This document shows positions 5,835 to 6,873 of a DNA stretch of 6,873 bases, piece after piece (the stretch's first letter is position 1; each line of letters opens with the position of its first letter). The translations under genes were made by a program, and so were the position numbers. Origin of the DNA: Betaproteobacteria bacterium (lineage in GTDB: Bacteria; Pseudomonadota; Gammaproteobacteria; Burkholderiales; Casimicrobiaceae); the NCBI GenBank assembly GCA_025355395.1, contig JANXZT010000453.1:1-6873 (forward strand). The letters run 5' to 3'. Under the pieces are notes generated by a model that did no database searches, was not told the DNA's origin, and was given only the letters and a program-made list of their open reading frames with translations.

Positions 5835-6601
5835 GCGCGATCGCCCCGACGGCGCAGCGCCACGTGCTGTGGCTTCGCGCGGCCATCATTGTGGTCGTGC
5901 TCGCTGTGTGGGAGGCCGTGGCGGCATCGGGTCTCCTGTTTCGCGATGTAGTGCCCTCGCTCGCCGTGATCGGCAAGGCGATTGGCCGCCTGCTGGCAAC
6001 CCCCGATTTCTATCGCAACTTGAGCATTACCGCCGCCGAAATTGCCGGCGCGCTCCTGATCGGGGGCTTGGCCGGCGTGGTCGTCGGTATTGCCATCGGT
6101 GCCAACCGATTCCTGGCGCGCGCCTACGAATCGTTCATCTATTACCTGGGTCCGACGCCCAAAATCATCTTCTTCCCGATCATGATCATGTGGTTCGGCG
6201 TCGGGCCGGGATCGAAAGTGGCGATGGGCGTGCTGTCCTGTTTTTTTCCGATCGCAGTGAGTGCCGCCGGTGGCATGCGTGAGATCGACAAGGTGCTGAT
6301 CCGCGTGGGCCGGAGCTTTCGCGTCACCGCCTGGCAGATGGTGAGCAAAATTTATCTCCCCGCCATGCGCGCGCCCATCGTGAATGGCATTCGGCTGGGG
6401 CTGGGCGTCGCCATCATCGGCACACTGCTGGCCGAGACCAAGTTGTCGAACCGCGGGCTGGGCTACCTCATCATCCAGGCGTATTCGGTGTTCGACATGC
6501 CGCGCATGTATGCCCTGCTGACCGTACTTTTTGTGTTGTCCATCGGCGTCAACGCCTTGATCGGACGCCTGGCCACTCCCGGCCGCCGCGGTGTGGACTG
6601 A
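5813..6601 (+). CDS. ABC transporter permease, BPD_transp_1 family (second permease)
   Basis: This 262-residue membrane protein starts at an ATG 22 nt before the end of the first permease gene, with AAGGA (5801-5805) 7 nt upstream. Hydrophobic segments lie near 19-41, 75-97, 108-129, 135-152, 188-206 and 233-251. The EAA loop (about 155-188) reads RVGRSFR and then IYLPA. As in the first permease, Arg (170) sits where the consensus has glycine. GPTPKIIFFPIMIMWFGVG (113-131) matches the conserved third-segment region of SsuC/TauC-like permeases (usually xPPLAxxPLxILWFGxG). It probably pairs with the preceding permease, since operons of this family more often encode one permease that forms a homodimer. 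The TGA shares its last base with a six-codon ORF that leads to the aldehyde dehydrogenase gene. Confidence 0.9.
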   Translation: MAAAGNVGAIAPTAQRHVLWLRAAIIVVVLAVWEAVAASGLLFRDVVPSLAVIGKAIGRLLATPDFYRNLSITAAEIAGALLIGGLAGVVVGIAIGANRFLARAYESFIYYLGPTPKIIFFPIMIMWFGVGPGSKVAMGVLSCFFPIAVSAAGGMREIDKVLIRVGRSFRVTAWQMVSKIYLPAMRAPIVNGIRLGLGVAIIGTLLAETKLSNRGLGYLIIQAYSVFDMPRMYALLTVLFVLSIGVNALIGRLATPGRRGVD

Positions 6602-6621
6602 TGCAGGCGAGCGTGCGTTGA
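6601..6621 (+). other. Six-codon mini-ORF bridging permease and dehydrogenase genes
   Basis: The permease stop forms TGATG with an ATG at 6601. That ATG opens MQASVR and a TGA at 6619-6621, which again forms TGATG with the dehydrogenase start. Single-base stop/start overlaps favour re-initiation by terminating ribosomes, so this could relay translation across the 19-nt gap. It may equally be chance. No peptide function is implied. Confidence 0.3.
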
Positions 6622-6873
6622 TGTCTCATTCCGGATCAGGGCATGCATTGCCGTTGCCGCAACATCGCGGCGTCTTCTACGGGGGCACGTGGCACGAGCC
6701 TGCGGGCGGTTATGCCGACACGGTCAATCCGGCCACCGGCGAATCGCTCGGAAAAGTCGCCGAGTCGAACGCCGCCGACGTCGACGCAGCCGTCGCCGCG
6801 GCAACACGGGGGTTCGAGCAATGGCGCGGCGTGCCCCCGCTCGAGCGGGCGCGCGTCCTGCGCCGCGTGGCCG
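6621..6873 (+). CDS. Aldehyde dehydrogenase family protein, N-terminal part (cut by window end)
   Basis: An open frame from ATG 6621 runs to the window edge (84 complete codons). After a short variable start, residues 19-84 match the N-terminus of NAD(P)+-dependent aldehyde dehydrogenases: FYGGTW as the opening strand, the hallmark VNPATGESLGKVAE, DVDAAVAAATRGFEQW and the helix PPLERARVLRRVA. These belong to the first part of the cofactor-binding domain. The catalytic Cys and Glu lie beyond the window, so activity cannot be checked. A typical full length would be about 480-500 residues. An in-frame TTG at 6618 is possible but less likely, and there is no strong ribosome site. It follows the second permease by 19 nt on the same strand. 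In this operon the enzyme would oxidise an aldehyde, plausibly the product of the TPP enzyme, to a carboxylic acid. Confidence 0.88.
   Translation, partial: MSHSGSGHALPLPQHRGVFYGGTWHEPAGGYADTVNPATGESLGKVAESNAADVDAAVAAATRGFEQWRGVPPLERARVLRRVA

Overview
The window is GC-rich DNA with a compact operon, Shine-Dalgarno starts and a proteobacterial mosaic repeat of the GTCAT(T/C)CCCGCGAACGC type. This suggests a high-GC proteobacterium, probably a betaproteobacterium, but no rRNA or marker gene confirms that. 

Left part (1-1403): The window opens inside the 3' end of a gene for a repetitive beta-propeller-like protein (39-residue repeats, stop at 567). It converges on a very small minus-strand gene (662-814) for a 50-residue proline- and acid-rich protein with a good ribosome binding site. 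A perfect 7-bp hairpin lies between the two stops. From about 825 to 1221 I see no gene. A 92-bp inverted-repeat element (1222-1313) follows, then a short leader with a hairpin. 

Right part (1404-6873): A plus-strand operon with short gaps or overlaps carries, in order: a secreted periplasmic substrate-binding protein of the SsuA/TauA/NMT1 type; a thiamine pyrophosphate (TPP) enzyme resembling benzoylformate decarboxylase and acetolactate synthase; an ABC ATPase; two BPD_transp_1 permeases; and the start of an aldehyde dehydrogenase cut by the window end. The binding protein is followed by a strong GC hairpin in the 36-nt gap. Later junctions overlap by 8, 4 and 22 nt, and a six-codon mini-ORF bridges the last permease to the dehydrogenase. 

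Working model (inference): the importer brings in a small organic acid or related anion. The TPP enzyme decarboxylates a 2-oxo acid, either the imported compound or one made from it, to an aldehyde. The dehydrogenase then oxidises the aldehyde to a carboxylic acid. The substrate cannot be read from the sequence. Both permeases carry arginine where the EAA coupling-loop consensus has glycine, which may mark an unusual importer subfamily.
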